64,000 nt of DNA from Uloborus plumipes (GCA_038373865.1 JAXGGA010005508.1:1-64000), one strand, 5' to 3'. Shown: positions 14,340-26,617, numbered from the stretch's first letter. Numbers and translations: made by a program. The notes: generated by a model from the sequence alone, not told the origin.

Positions 14340-14726
14340 GAGAAAGGATTCAATATTTGATGTTGAAACTCTTTTCAATGCAGCTTGGACACGATCAGGC
14401 AAGGAAATGCATAAGTTTTCGTAATATTCTGGTATGATTTCTGTAATCTACGCTTGTTTTATAGCTTCTCGAAAGTTTGAAAGTGAAGTGGGAATACGCT
14501 AGGCAACTTGGAACTTTAAAATTACCCAACAGTTCTCAATCGGGTTTACATCAAGAATATTTCCAACCCAAGGATCTGAAACCCCTTCTGTGCAATGACA
14601 AGACGCTCCATCATGTTGGAAGTGTGTGTGCTGGTGAACATTCATAAACATTTGTAATTTTTTTTTTTTTTTGCACATCTTGATAAACAGTTCCATTAAT
14701 TGATGTGTTATAGAAGAAGTTACCAA
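14340..14726 (-). pseudogene. Tc1/mariner transposase C-terminal remnant
   Basis: Read on the minus strand, the translation holds HFQHDGASCH followed about 20 residues later by DVNPIENCW. These correspond to the second catalytic Asp region and the D(N)PIENxW block of Tc1-like DDE transposases. Further along, in another frame, IPEYYENLCISLPDRVQAAL matches the usual C-terminal end of these proteins. The N-terminal helix-turn-helix region and the first catalytic Asp are absent, and at least one frameshift separates the two blocks. It is a dead fragment. A second, inverted fragment adjoins it at 14727. Confidence 0.75.
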
Positions 14727-14840
14727 CGTTTATGAATATCAACCAGTACCACACACTTCCAACGTGATTGAACACCTTGCCATTGCACAGAAGGGGTTTC
14801 AGATCCTTGGTCCGTGGCCCTTAAATTCCCTGGAAATCGA
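14727..14840 (+). pseudogene. Inverted Tc1/mariner transposase fragment
   Basis: About 80 bp at 14729-14811 match the reverse complement of 14571-14648 at roughly 80% by eye; both share 'GCACAGAAGGGGTTTCAGAT'. The plus-strand reading continues as ILGPWPLNS, close to the WPGNSPDLNPIE block of Tc1 transposases. Stops and shifts break the frame. It is either a second element inserted head to head or a local inverted duplication. Confidence 0.6.
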
Positions 14841-17800
14841 GAAATGTTGTAATGTATGTATGAGTAATTTTGAAGAGTAAAGTTGCTAAGCGTAACCCCA
14901 TCTCAATTTTAGTCTTAAGAGAAACTATAAAGCACCAGGTAGTTGTAAAAAAATATGCACTTCCATTCCTGATCTTATTCAAGCTGTGTTGGACAAAAAA
15001 AAAGTTACACGCCAAATATTGAGCCTTTCCAATTGAAAGGCTTAGAGGATGAAGGGGATAGGTTACATTTTAAAAAGTGAACATTCTGTACAATGGTACA
15101 ATGGTAAGCAATGGATACAGGTAATCAAGGAAAATTTGGTACATCAAACAGTAGATGTCAATAGACGAATTTCATACGCTGACTAACGACAAAATCAGAA
15201 AACCAAAGGTCTGCAACAACTGCAACAATAAAACTTTAAACTTTAATGACTCGCAAATTCTGTTTTGTCACTTAACCCCTTCATAACCAACGCCCTGCAA
15301 TCATGTATGTATATTGTGCTTATGTAACTAAAAAATTATTAATTCACACAACAAAAATAATTGGATAAGTGCAATTATTCTTGTGCATTCATAAACATCG
15401 CAGTTTTCCGTGGTGAGTCAACCACTCTGGCCAATACTGTATATTTATAAACATTGTTTTTTTTTTATAAATTACTATTTTATAGATGAAATAATAGGAA
15501 ATTTTTCTTTAGCATTGTGTAAAATGTTAAATAGAAGCAATAATATTATGAATACTACTTTATTAAACGAAAATCAGTACTTGTAATATAAGTACTAAAA
15601 AAATGGGAGGAAAATATTTTTCCTTAAGTACTTTTTAGGACAAAATGGCGTAAGGAATAATATTTTCAGAAAGTCAAAACACAAATTAACATTTTAGTAC
15701 TGTACAGTGATTTTTGTAGGGCTATGGAGTCAGAGTCGTACTCTTTTAAATTAATGGGTCGGGCCAGGAATTTAGAGTTAGAGATTTTAAAATTCCACGA
15801 GTCGAAGCAGAACTGATATTAAAGTGAAGAAGTCGGAGTTGTTGGCATTTTTTCTTCCAACTTCGAAGTCCTGATTCGTAGAATAATAAATTTAAAAAAT
15901 AAATCTAGTAGTTAAATAGGAACAATGGCTAATAGTACATTATTATGCTTTAAATTTCAAAAAAATACTGCTAGCAATTCTAAACATATTTAGTCCTGAA
16001 AAAACCTAAGTTTTTAAATATGTAATACTAAGATTTTAATATTGTTTTAATTTTGTGCGAAACTATTTTAATGAAAAAAAATAAATTAAACAAAATTGCA
16101 ATTTTCACTGTATCATTGAGTGTTATTATATTCGTTTAATTAGTTCTCAATGTAGCACATTCAATGATAAAATCAAATTGACGAGACTTTATAATTTCTA
16201 ATACCGATTATCTTTGCAGAGACATAATATTTATAAAAATATAAATTTCATAAATGTTTCCATCGGTCGAAAATGTGTAAGAAGGTATGTTATGAAAGTA
16301 AGTTACAATTTGTTTAGATCAATCACATATGTTTTTATTGCCCAAGTTATCAGTCAATAAGCTTTAGCAGCAGAGGGGAAATTAAAAGCCAAAAACGATA
16401 AATTACATTAACGAAGTAGCCGATTTCCAACATTTTTTATGCATTTCTTCATTCATTTTCTGTCATAGAAGAATGCGATGAAAGTAATTTTGCCATTAGG
16501 ATGATTAATGGCACCGTCCATTGATTTGGGAAAATATATTCGCTTCCATCAAACGTGCAGCATTCTTTCCGAGATTTTTTTATTGTGTGCTTGATGGGTA
16601 TCAAATATTTCGGAATTCATATTTCATGAAAGAATGTTAAAACGATGGGCATTGCCCCCTACCCTATTGAAGCTTATTGTGTTTTTCATATTTTCTTCAA
16701 ATAAGTTACTTTTTTTTTTACTCATATCGTTGAAGATTAATTATGGTGATTTTAACTCGATTTATATCAGAGAATTTTTAGATATGCTTAGAAATTTTAT
16801 TGCTTTATATTTGAAAAATAATTGCCACTGTTTTTGTTGATTGTTATTACGGATTATATATGGTGGGATAATACATAAAAATATGATAAAATGTTTTAAA
16901 ATATGTTAAATATTTTCTGAATGCAATCTATATTTTTCTAGATTATCGGGTAAGGGAATAAGTTCTGTATATACCTAAGCAGAAAGGTTATCAATGTAAT
17001 TGAAGAAATATGCAGGATTAATCGTTAGTGTAAACACTATAATTGTACTATCTTTTGACACTGTGATATGATCAGATTTAAATTTTAATTGAAGCTGAAT
17101 TTTTATGCATAAACAATCTGTAACACATGATCTACATTTAAGACGCGGTACTTATTGAGGATCTATGAGCAGAATACACATTGAACTGTTTTTTTTTTTT
17201 TTTTTGCTTTCCTCTAAGATATACCTTAATCCTTCTCGATATCCAAAGAAATTTTAGCTCCGTTTAGGGAAATAGGAAATGCACGCTTCCATAACACTTT
17301 CATTCAGCTATTGCTCATAATTAAAGAAACTTTAAATAAGGAAGGTCAATTACGGTGCTCCCATTCTAGAATCATATTAATTGTTATTAATGTACTCATA
17401 ATTAAAAGCGTGAAAGGAAATTATATAGTCCCAACACAGTTTATTTTCTTCCCTGCCTTTGTGTCCGGTACAGCAGTCTAAATTTTTTCCAACCCTTTTA
17501 CGAAAATGAAATTAAGAAACACATGAAAAAGCTATTTGTCCTCAAAATGAACATTTTACGAAAAAAAAAACTTACTCCGCTTAAATACTTAGTAAAATAT
17601 TTGAAAGGCTAGCGTTATGTGAATGAACGCACCCGCCAGTTAATAATTTAGGTACAAATAAGCTAACGTACAAATAAGAAAGCAATTTAGCACAAGCTGT
17701 GTTTATACTCCATGTTGATTTAGATGAAATGTCTGATACTCTCTCTCTCTCAAAATCACATTTCTAAAAGTTCGCAATTAGTTGTTACGTTACCTATTGT

Positions 17801-19582
17801 TTAAGATATTGTACATATATTTTTAAACTTTTCTCGTTAAGATGGTTTCAAGCGGTATTTCAGAAGTTTTTAAAGTTAGGTTTGAATTTTAGTAAAGCAT
17901 AAATACGATAATAGGGTTAATTAAGATAAATGGGACCCCTCTTTAGTACATTTCGTTTTTTAAACCTGATACAAAATTTTTGGCTTGTTGAGTTATTTTA
18001 TCTTAGACATTATTAATAAACACAAGTTCAGCATTATTTCCTTAAAACAATACTTTAAATACTTTTAATGATTGTAATCTTTAACAAATGACGTGGATGA
18101 CGGGGGAAGTGGGTCACCCGCCATTTATTTAAATTTAAAGTGAGAACATCTAGAGGGTGTATTTAGCATTATTTTTAGTGCATCCATATAACGAGATATC
18201 TACTAATATTTAAATCGGTTTGACAGAAAATCATAAAACAAAATACAAAACAATTGCATCTGTAGAATTTAATAAAAGTCGTTGGGCATTTATTTTGCTT
18301 TTACATATAAGTTAGAGTTGAATAAACATAATATAGTCAACTAAGATCAAGTTTGGTAAAATGGAACAAATTATAAGTTGAAAAAAAATGGAAACACTGA
18401 ATTGCAGCCTCTATTTGAAGTTTCCTGAGGGAGAATCATTGCCACTTCATCCTTAGTTATAATTCTAACACCACTTACATTAAACCAATAAAAAGTGCAG
18501 CTATTTCTATTCTTTCTACAAAATATAGCAGTAAATTTTCCATTCGTATAATTTTCTAAATTCGAATTTCACAACACTTTATGGAGCTCTTTGATGCAAG
18601 TTTTAAAAAAACATAGTTACCACCGTTTGCAGTTTTTGTTGCTGTGCTATCAATATCTTTTAGGTCTCCATAGTTATATTTTATTTCTTTGTTAAAATTT
18701 CCTCATCAGAGTTGCTTTGCATTTTAAACTTATCGTTATTAAAAGGAGACTCACTTACCCCACAGAGTGGGACCCACTTACCTCTAAAAGAGAAAGGTAC
18801 GGGGTAAGTGAGGCTCGTCCCCTTAAGCGCTTATTATTAATGTTTAGTAGACAAAGTCCTATTGCAGTATGTACTTGAGTTTGAACGATACAAGAAAGCT
18901 TGATGTAAAACCTTAGAAAAATAGTAAAAATTAACCTTGAAGCACTTCGTTAAAAATGTTGCAGGAACCCGTATTTTTTTTTCAAAATTATTTATTTATT
19001 TATTTTTTGACACAAGTTATGTGACCTAGAATAAAATTCCATGAAGCCCAAGCATGCGTAACCAATCATTGTGTGATGAAATGTGAGATGATCAAGGTAA
19101 AAAAAGTGCAAAACCTGTACGGATATTTTTGTTTTAAGGGGCTTACCTCCCACTTACCAACTTGCCCGAACCAACTCTAGAATAAAAATTAATGAAAAAA
19201 AATAGTTACATAGCATATTTGTTTTATTCTCATTACTAATAGGCTTTAAAAGGTTTTCTGCGTGCACTTATTTTTATTATTTTCGAATTAAATTATAATG
19301 CATCCTTTTTGACATTTTTAAAACTTTGTACACAAATTATCACCAGAATTTTACACTAATTTACAGGAATGAAATATATCAGTTAATAAAAAAAAAATTA
19401 GAAGAGAAATATGATAGTTCTATGTTGAACTTGTTATTTCAAAATATGTTTTATGTGACTGGAAAAAAAGGAAATATTTATTTATTATAATTAAAATGGT
19501 ACGATATTTTAGACTACTTTTCGAAAGAAAATTAAAAAAAAAAAAACTAAAAAGAGTGGAAAAATTATTATTTTTTTTAATA
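14841..19582. other. AT-rich non-coding stretch with old repeat traces
   Basis: No gene. About 15715-15885 carries a degenerate GGAGTC-type hexamer repeat. About 17917-19175 has several 'GTGGGACCCACTTACC'-like words (near 18760 and 18790) and may be a worn DNA transposon, but I could not set its ends. A T-run sits at 17190-17205 and a CT run at 17741-17752. At 15275, TTAACCCCTTCATAACC looks like a piggyBac-type end but no partner was found. Confidence 0.5.
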
Positions 19583-19584
19583 TA

Positions 19585-19812
19585 CCGTAAAGTCGGGTTA
19601 CTTGGACCCACAAAGAGGTTACTTGAGCCCACAGTAAAATGATAAAATCTGGGTTTGGTACTAGCATTAGAGACTGCAGAGTGCTTCTACCTAGAGGAGA
19701 AACGAGGAACTACGTGCAAGTCTTCAACTAATAAGTACCAAACCTAGATTTTATCATTTTACTGTAATGGGCTCAAGTAACCCCTTAGGGTCCAAGTAAC
19801 CCGACTTTACGG
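19585..19812. mobile_element. TA-flanked palindromic MITE
   Basis: Arms of about 80 bp start CCGTAAAGTCGGGTTACTTG and end with the reverse complement. TA flanks both sides (19583-19584 and 19813-19814). The arms differ at only a few positions. The centre of about 65 bp has no ORF. TA duplication and long inverted arms fit a Tc1/mariner-type MITE or foldback. Confidence 0.8.
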
Positions 19813-19814
19813 TA

Positions 19815-20768
19815 CAGCTTCGTACATTTTTTTTCTTGGCATTTTTTTTTTTTTTTTGTTTTTGAGAGTTAACTTCATCGTAGAAATTACAGAAAGTTTT
19901 TAAAATATTTATGTAAAAAAATTTCACTGGTAAATTTTGTCCCTTTTTATGTTATTGTTTAAAACATCTACAAGGTTTTTTTTCTTCTTTTTTTTTTTGT
20001 GAAGTTGAAGTTGGAGTCGTGAAGTTTTTATGTGACTGTTTAAAACACCGACAAGGTTTTTTTTGTGAAGTTGTTGGCTGTGTTTTTTGAAATCAACGTT
20101 ACTGCTTCAATTGTTTAAAATGCACCTTACGAAAAATCAATCAAAGTAAAAAAGTCCCAATATCGAAGAAAACAAACAAGCCCGGGCTTCAAGAAAGCTT
20201 TTTTTTTCTGCATAAAAATCGGAAAATCGCGCTCCCCGGAATAAACTTTTCTTTTAAGAGAGTAATCCCTTAGTGTAACCTCATAAGGGCTTTAAAATAC
20301 GCCTGATTGCCGTTTTATTTGCCCGGAATATCTGCAATATGTTTGTTCCGCAGCAGTTTATGCGAAGGGGCCGCAATAAATGGAAGCGAAAGAATAATGC
20401 CCGCAGGAAGGAGTCGTTGGAACTTAAAGCCGTCGGATATTGGGCACTTGATCTTTCTGAGTTCTTTTACGCTTTGAGGGACTTCAAACTGCCTGCTTCT
20501 ACGTCTTTTAGAGAGCGGAGTTTTCATAGACGGAATGAAATGTGTTTTGTTTAAATTGTTCTTTAAACTGGAATGTCAAGTTTTGATTTATGATATATAT
20601 GCGACTGCATCTTTCCCATTTTAATAATGCATAAGCTGCATGCAAAAGTTGCTCTGGAATATTAATGTGCGAGAGTATTTTTAAGGAGAATGAGTTGGTT
20701 TATTGCTGTTTTCATTAGGCTGGGTCAGTAATATTTGTAGCTGTTCATTAAGTAGTTTGATCTGCGAT
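19815..20768. other. Non-coding stretch with a GC-richer island
   Basis: The first half is T-rich, with an imperfect direct duplication of 'AAACA(T/C)C(T/G)ACAAGGTTTTTTT' near 19965 and 20042. About 20160-20540 is clearly less AT-rich and is open in frames of both strands (about 70 codons each), basic in composition. I recognise no family; it could be an old repeat or a conserved element. Confidence 0.45.
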
Positions 20769-21315
20769 CAGGCGTGCCCATCCCACCCCCCAAGCTCAAT
20801 GACGCTAATTCCCGCCAAAATTTTTCACAACCCTATTGTGCTTTTTATTTTTATCCCTCTTATTTATTTTGTTTATTTTTTTAAATACTTATTTATTTTT
20901 ATAAATATTTATTTATTTTTAAAATATTATTTATTTATTTGCTTAAATATTTTTGTTCATTTTTTTTAAATTATAACTATTATTTTTTTATATATCATTA
21001 ATTTTCTAAAGTACGAATTATGCGAAGAATAGAATCACTTTTTTCCCTTCCAGACATTCCAAGCACACACACACACACACACGAAAAATAAATAAATAAA
21101 TAAATAAATAATAATAAAAGAATAATTTAAATTAAAAAATAAATTAAATGAATAATTTACATTGAAAAAATCAGTAAATAATTTAATTTAAAAAATAAAT
21201 TCATAAATAATTTAAATAAATGAATAAATTAAATTTAACTCCCCCCCCCAAAAAAAAAAAAATTTTTTTGATGGCGCAACTTGCACCATAATCCCCCCCC
21301 CTGTGGGCACCCCTG
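20769..21315. mobile_element. hAT MITE with perfect 8-bp target duplication
   Basis: Ends CAGGCGTGCCCA and TGGGCACCCCTG are inverted repeats. TCTGCGAT is duplicated exactly at 20761-20768 and 21316-21323. The 8-bp duplication and CAG...CTG ends identify a hAT element. Its interior is almost all simple sequence: TTTA-rich on the left, (CA)n and (AAAT)n on the right, then C- and A-runs. It has no transposase. Confidence 0.88.
21064..21113. repeat. (CA)n and (AAAT)n microsatellites
   Basis: A (CA) run of about 19 bp is followed by (AAAT) units to about 21113. Both lie inside the hAT MITE at 20769-21315. Confidence 0.9.
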
Positions 21316-21465
21316 TCTGCGATAGAGGATGTAAAGAGATGCATAGCACCCCGCGGAAAGTATTTCACCAAAATTTCGAGTATGCTTTTCTCCAACATGT
21401 GACAAATTCAATACTACACTTTTATTTGCACGATGAATGCTCATTTTTTACATTACTGAAACAGT

Positions 21466-22917
21466 ATACTGCAAAAAAATGAAATATTGTTTTTTTTTTT
21501 TTTTTTTTTTCAGTATAATAATGGCAGCCGAGGTTTCAATTTAAATCTGTACAATGCACAGTAATAAACTAAAAAACTAGTAATGTTACAATTTTTTAGA
21601 GTAAAGTTAGACAATTTACAGTTTTTTGCAGTTTTTTTATTCTTACGGAATACCATTGAGTTATATCAAAAATTATGTACAAGGAATACTATATTTTTTT
21701 TCCTGTCTCTCAAAAGGAGACACATCACCTTTGATCAATCATGGTGAGGAAAAACAAAAACTAATCTTGAAGATTAAAACTGTGCAAACAAGAGTTTGTA
21801 CTAAAAATCATATCAAGATTACTAAGTACGAATTATGCTCTGCAAAAAGTAAACCGATGTTTTTGCAGTATATTGCTGGCAGCGGAGGTTCTAGTTTAAA
21901 ACTGTAAAATGCATAGTAATGAACTAAAACTAGCAATTTTACAGCTTATTACTGTAAAGCAGAAATTTTACAGCTCATTACCACAATTTTACAGTTTTTA
22001 CTTCCTTTTACGTAGTAAAGGAAGTATTGTGATCGCGAAAAAAAAAATCACTCAAATTTGAGTCTAAATTTTGATTTTGCTCACCCTTGAATGAATGTTC
22101 CGTAGTTTTTTCGACCTGTCAGCACGTGCATATGTACCTACCAACATATAAGCAGCCGAAAAATCCTTTTCAACCACCCCCGAGTTAATTACGACGAGTT
22201 TTCTCGTGACGTCTATATGTACGTATGTGCGTATGTATGTGGGTCGCATAACTCAGAAACTAGATGCCGTAGAAGCTTCTAGCTTGGTATGTAGGCTCTG
22301 AGAATGGTCTAGTTGTGCACCTCTCCTTGTGGTTGCATTTGAATGTTCCCAAGGGGGTGTTTTACCCCTTTTTTGGGGTAAATCAGTGTTGATTTCAATG
22401 CAGACTCAAGTGATATGAATTGGCGCGACCACTTGGCGATATGTCGCCAAGCTTTTGGTCGCCAAGTGTTTGACGCCAACTTGGCGACTTATCGTAAAGT
22501 TGGCGACAAATTTGGCGAAAAAATTAATTTTTGAATTTGGGTTCAACTTGGCGCTATTGGCGATATTTTGCGAAAAATTCACTGAATGATATTAAAATCA
22601 GCAATATTTAGAAAATGAACCATTGTAAAATATTTTTTGCATTGTTTCGTGGCAGATTAGGGGAGTAAATATTTGAATTGTTACCTTGCTCACTCCAAGC
22701 CCTTTTTTTAACGCTTAAGGCAACTACTAAGAAATTTACACGTCAAAGGAAGTAGTGTGGGGTCCATACCACATTTTTTCTCACAAAATTATAATAATAA
22801 AATGTAAAATCTGCAATTTTACAGTGTATTACCGTACAATTAGCTATTTTTACAGTTTGTTTGTTACCATAAAATTTGCTGTATAATACCGTGAAAGCAG
22901 CATCCATTTTTTACAGT
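21466..22917. repeat. ACTGTAAAA repeat family, composite of two copies
   Basis: The family has ends like CACTG(C/T)AAAAAATGAA and TTCATTTTTTACAGTG, inner 'TTTTTACAGTATAATAC', 'GGCAGC(C/A)GAGGTTCCAG' and many ACTGTAAAATTGC words. One truncated copy covers about 21466-21640; another runs from about 21840 to 22917 and is split by the repeat at 22001-22779. About 21640-21840 is unrelated sequence. This looks like a non-autonomous DNA element; its superfamily is not clear. Confidence 0.65.
22001..22779. repeat. Dispersed repeat with AAAGGAAGTA ends and CGCCAAG core
   Basis: The left end is a short hairpin (CTTCCTTT, 8-base loop, AAAGGAAG at 22001-22024) followed by TATTGTGATCGCG. The right end has CGTCAAAGGAAGTAGTGTGG at 22741. 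Between them are a CATGTATGTA-like run (about 22200-22240), 'AGTTGTGCACCTCTCCTTG', and a run of TTGGCGA and CGCCAAGT words at 22420-22560. It interrupts an ACTGTAAAA repeat. I cannot assign it to a superfamily. Confidence 0.55.
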
Positions 22918-23689
22918 GTATATATTTCTCTGCCTCTCACAGAAAAGCTCATCAGCACACAGCTTTAAAAGACCGAATCCTTCCAGGCGTCACAGCGACG
23001 AGCCGGGATTCCTCTTGATTGACCACCATTCATTTCTCATTCAGAAACCGACAGTCATTCCCTTTTTCTGTACATAAGCCATCGAAAGAAGGATCGGCCA
23101 GTAAAAGCTTTATTGCAATACGGATTTTCATCCTCTTGCATTTCCTCACGGAATGCGTTCTTTCCCACTTGGAGAATGTTCACTCCTCGGAGTCACGCAC
23201 CGCGGAAGGGATACAATCTCATTTCAAATTTGAATCACGTATTTCGTCAGCAATAAGAGTAAATAACATTTTTCTGAGATATATTTATTTTTTGTATGAG
23301 CGCTTTACTGTTTTGAAAGCGGGAACTGCCGTAAAAGAGCATTTGTGCAATTAAGAACTGATTTTCCTAACCTTTTAAACTTCTCTAAGCATGCATTATT
23401 TTAGAAACATTTCTTTGTTCATTTCTCTTAAATTATGTTGCAGTGTGTGAAATCTTACAAGTCAAATAAGTCGGTTTAAATTTCATAAAAAGACCTTTTA
23501 AACCCAAATATGCAGAAACATTTTTTATATTTCATTTTATTTATTATTTTCTTTTTTATTTTAAGCTGACTTCATGTTTGTTTTTGTTGAAGAAGTCTTC
23601 GATGCAAAAATAAACGAAAAAACTGCCGTTAATGTAGAGCAATAATGCTTGTCGCGCAGCTATCCAACTTATTTAAAAATTAATTTTTA
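22918..23689. other. Non-coding stretch with a GC-richer island
   Basis: About 22930-23350 is less AT-rich than its surroundings and carries CG-containing words, with a plus-strand open frame of about 110 codons that matches nothing I know. It may be a conserved non-coding element or old repeat. The remainder is AT-rich and empty. Confidence 0.4.
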
Positions 23690-23703
23690 CCTTTTAATTA
23701 CCA

Positions 23704-23723
23704 ATGTTCCCAAATGGGAACAT
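23704..23723. other. Palindrome ATGTTCCCAAATGGGAACAT, copy 1
   Basis: A 20-bp near-perfect palindrome just inside the left end of the piggyBac element. With the copies at 24043 and 25398 it may be a transposase-binding subterminal motif; that role is inference. Confidence 0.6.
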
Positions 23724-24042
23724 CAACTTTAAAAAATCGTTAAAAAAAAGTTTCGCTTCTGGGGAATTAACTTTTTTTTCTATTTAACGTCAAAAGTAGA
23801 CCTGATTTTTTGAAAAAAAATCCAGTTAGCTACTACAATTATTGTTTTCTACAAAAAATCGCAAAAATGTGCTTTTTTATGGATTTTCACGGATACAGAA
23901 AAAAAAATTCTAAAAAATTTCAAAAAGGCTCAACTTTTTTGATATTCTAAAGTAACCATAAATAAGGATCCTTTTAATGACCTAACATGACAAATAAAAA
24001 ATTAAAGCAAAAATGTAGCTCCTATAAGCGATCAAACTTCGT

Positions 24043-24060
24043 TGTTCCCAATTGGGAACA
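24043..24060. other. Palindrome TGTTCCCAATTGGGAACA, copy 2
   Basis: An exact 18-bp palindrome, followed by TTGG. The inverse arrangement with copy 1 (CCAATG... and ...CATTGG) makes 23701-24064 look like a unit with palindromic ends. Confidence 0.6.
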
Positions 24061-24388
24061 TTGGCAAGTAACGCTATACAAAATCCGGTAATTCACGCCG
24101 CTTCCTAAGTTCGGTTATTTGATTAGTGAAAGCTTTGGAATTGAAAACAACCTCATTTGACGCATTGAAAAAGAAAGTGGGTAGCCTTTCGACCTTCCAC
24201 TGCTCCCCCTTTTGCCCCCCCCCCCCTCGTCTCCAGTTTTTGAGTGGGAGTGATGTCGAAAAATGCCTTTGCACGTAGAAATGAAGATGTTTACAGCTTT
24301 TCTCTTGCACCCTGCTCAGGCTACAACCTGTTAGCAATAAATATCCCTTCCTTGTCACTTGAGACTGTCCAGAGATTCGGCTCCCAAT

Positions 24389-24558
24389 CAGGGAAGTCAT
24401 TTCGAATTTTCTAGGGGGGGGGCAAAAGGTACATACACAATGTAAAATTTACCAAAAAGTGGCAAACACCAAGCCCACTGATATGCCAATACATTGATTG
24501 CCCAAAGTCGGGGGGGGGGGGCAATTGACCCCCCCTGCCCCCCTAAATGACGGGCCTG
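24389..24558 (-). mobile_element. hAT MITE, copy of the CAGGCCCGTCATTT family
   Basis: Read on the minus strand it begins CAGGCCCGTCATTTAGGG and ends with the inverse of CAGGGAAGTCATTTCGAA, with long G/C runs inside. Flanking octamers CTCCCAAT and ACCCCAAT match at six of eight positions, a worn hAT target duplication. A sister copy with a perfect duplication lies at 47850-48024. It sits inside the piggyBac element, so it arrived later. Confidence 0.8.
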
Positions 24559-24661
24559 ACCCCAATCAATGTTTTTACTCATTTTCTCCCTCATTGTGGA
24601 GATTTCGCTTTCTGTTTTGCTAGAAGTGATCGCGACAGTGTTGTTAGAAGTCGTGCAAAAA

Positions 24662-25201
24662 ATGGGTTCCAGAGAAAAGTTTTTAACTTTGCAAGAAGCT
24701 ATTGAATATTTTCAAGCCCAATCAGACTCAGATGAATCAGCAGATTCTGTAGTAGACATTTTCCAATTACCACCAGATGAGACCGGGGCAATAACAGATG
24801 AAGATGTTAATGCCAATGAATTTGATAAGGCTGTTCCTGCTGATGTTTGCGGACAAATATAAGTATTCACCCGCAAATCGCCAAACGATGTATTGGATGA
24901 CCGAGACGATTATTGATACCCCATCTACCTCAGAAGCTTCTCCAAAATCCAAGAGAAAGAGGAAATCATCTAAAAAAGGAATTAACTGGAGAAAAAATGT
25001 ATCTTTTGATAAAAACTATAGAAAAGAAAACTCATAAAAAACTCTGAGTCATTTCCAGAATTGGCAAATTTATTGCCGGTTGAAATTTTCCACAAATTTT
25101 TACCAATTGAATATTTGGGTCATTTATCGAAAATGACAGAGCTATATGCAATGCAGAAAGGAGAACAACTGGACGTTGATGAAAAGGACATATTTCTTTG
25201 A
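24662..25201 (+). pseudogene. piggyBac (PGBD-like) transposase remnant
   Basis: The ATG at 24662 opens MGSREKFLTLQEAIEYF, followed by an acidic segment with FQLPPDETGAITDEDVN and PADVCG, typical of the N-terminus of piggyBac-derived transposases. A frame change near 24860 leads to a basic stretch (KSKRKRKSSKKG), and another near 25038 to LLPVEIFHKFLPIEYLGHL and TELYAMQKGEQLDV, which resemble the start of the DDE domain. The catalytic core and C-terminal Cys-rich zinc finger are missing, so most of the gene was lost by internal deletion. The family call rests on motif memory. Confidence 0.65.
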
Positions 25202-25397
25202 CAATATTTGCTTATAAAGTGCGTATTTTTTTTTTTTTTTTTAATGTTTTGAAATGTTTAACGTTTCAAATTGAAATGAATTTGTCAAATACGATCAGTT
25301 ATATCAAGCATTTTATGCATAAATACAAAAGAACTACAGCGAGCGTAAAGCGCAATCGATTAAAAGCCTTAGGAAAAAAACTTAACGTAACATGCCA

Positions 25398-25417
25398 ATG
25401 TTCCCAAATGGGAACAT
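25398..25417. other. Palindrome ATGTTCCCAAATGGGAACAT, copy 3
   Basis: Identical to copy 1 and located about 135 bp inside the right end of the piggyBac element. Confidence 0.6.
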
Positions 25418-25551
25418 GCCCAAAATCGTAGATAAAAATTTTTTTTTTTTGAAAATTTTTTTTTGCATTGTCTAAAGGGATGCCTAAGAGTCCTATTTTT
25501 ATGCAGCAACTCAATTTTTTATACTTGGAACATAGTGCGGCATTTAAAGGG

Positions 25552-26617
25552 TTAAAATGATAACTTCTTTCATAAAACTTATCGCTTGTCTCTTACTGAC
25601 CTTCTATACTCCGAATGCAGTCGTTCAGTGATATCTTCAATAGTGAGTTTTAGACCGCTTCAACGTGAACTCTGTTATGAATTCGCCTGACTTCATAAAA
25701 TGGCCAATCAAACGTACTTATTGAATTAAACAATCATTTAATAATTTTCCTCCAAAAAAAGCCTAGGATATCTTCTACTACATGCTTTGTATTTTTTCCC
25801 TGAAAAAGGAGGAGTAACAGTGACTCTTTACATGTAGAGATAAGTTGGAAACCGTTGGAACGTTTTATATTCTCTGCAAAAAGGAAAGTGATTTAAAGTC
25901 ATTAGCATAACTAATTTAACCTTTCTATTACTAATGCTTCATATTGACTTTTAGAAATATGAGGTGCAGGGAGGGGGTTAAATATTAATACTTCCTTTAT
26001 CATTTAAACTTTATTAATAAACCTATGAACTAACAATAGAAGAATATGTAACAATAGAAGTAATTGCAGAATGCTATCTGAACTTTCCTCTACACAAAAC
26101 TGCCATTTAACATAGTCACCATGAATTGGCCCACATTTGCACCGTCGTTTGATTCAAGTATTAAAATCGTTTTGGAAAAACAAAGGGTTTTTCTCGTTGA
26201 GAGGTGATTTAAAGCTCTTTTACTGAATTTCAACTTATTGAATATGTAACCCCTTAGGTTTCCCCTAACTTTAGGTTACCCCGTTAGGTTTCTGGTTCAT
26301 ACAAATATGCCCAGTAACCATCTACAGCGAACGTATTTTTGCAGACGGTCTGTTTTTCTCTCTCAAACTTCCACAATCCTCTTGGGCTCTTGACAACTTC
26401 CACAATCCTTTTTCAATTATTAGTCTTATCTTCTTAGGTAAAACTTTCGGCGCATTTGCGCATGCTTCAGGTCTTGTCTGATCTTACCAAAATAGGGGTG
26501 TTAGACAAGATAACAATAAGGGGAAAAATAACAAAAAGCATTTTGAACCGTATCTAACACCGTGGAACAATGCTAATTTCAAATACATGGTTTAGTTGAA
26601 TAAGCCAAAAGGATATA
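25552..26617. other. Non-coding stretch, nothing recognised
   Basis: AT-rich DNA with short chance ORFs. The word CTTCCACAATCCT is directly repeated near 26370 and 26395, and 'CCC(C/T)TTAGGTTT' words occur at about 26250-26290. Confidence 0.5.

Larger units (their letters stand above)
23690..25551 (+). mobile_element. Decayed piggyBac element
   Basis: The right end reads CATTTAAAGGG directly followed by TTAA (25552-25555), the classic piggyBac end and target site. The left end CCTTTTAATTACC near 23690 is a worn match to the inverse of that end, so this boundary is approximate and the left TTAA is lost. Inside lie a transposase remnant (24662-25201), three copies of a palindromic motif, and a hAT MITE inserted before the coding part. 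Confidence 0.6.

Noticed and set aside
15274..15300. TTAACCCCTTCATAACC, a piggyBac-like end
   Set aside because: No matching inverted end with TTAA was found on either side.
21201..21444. Minus-strand frames with RQGCPQGG
   Set aside because: They cross the C-run and right end of the hAT MITE at 20769-21315 and have no independent support.
24397..24594. Minus-strand frame with GGQGGSIAPPPR
   Set aside because: Translates the G/C runs of the hAT MITE at 24389-24558.
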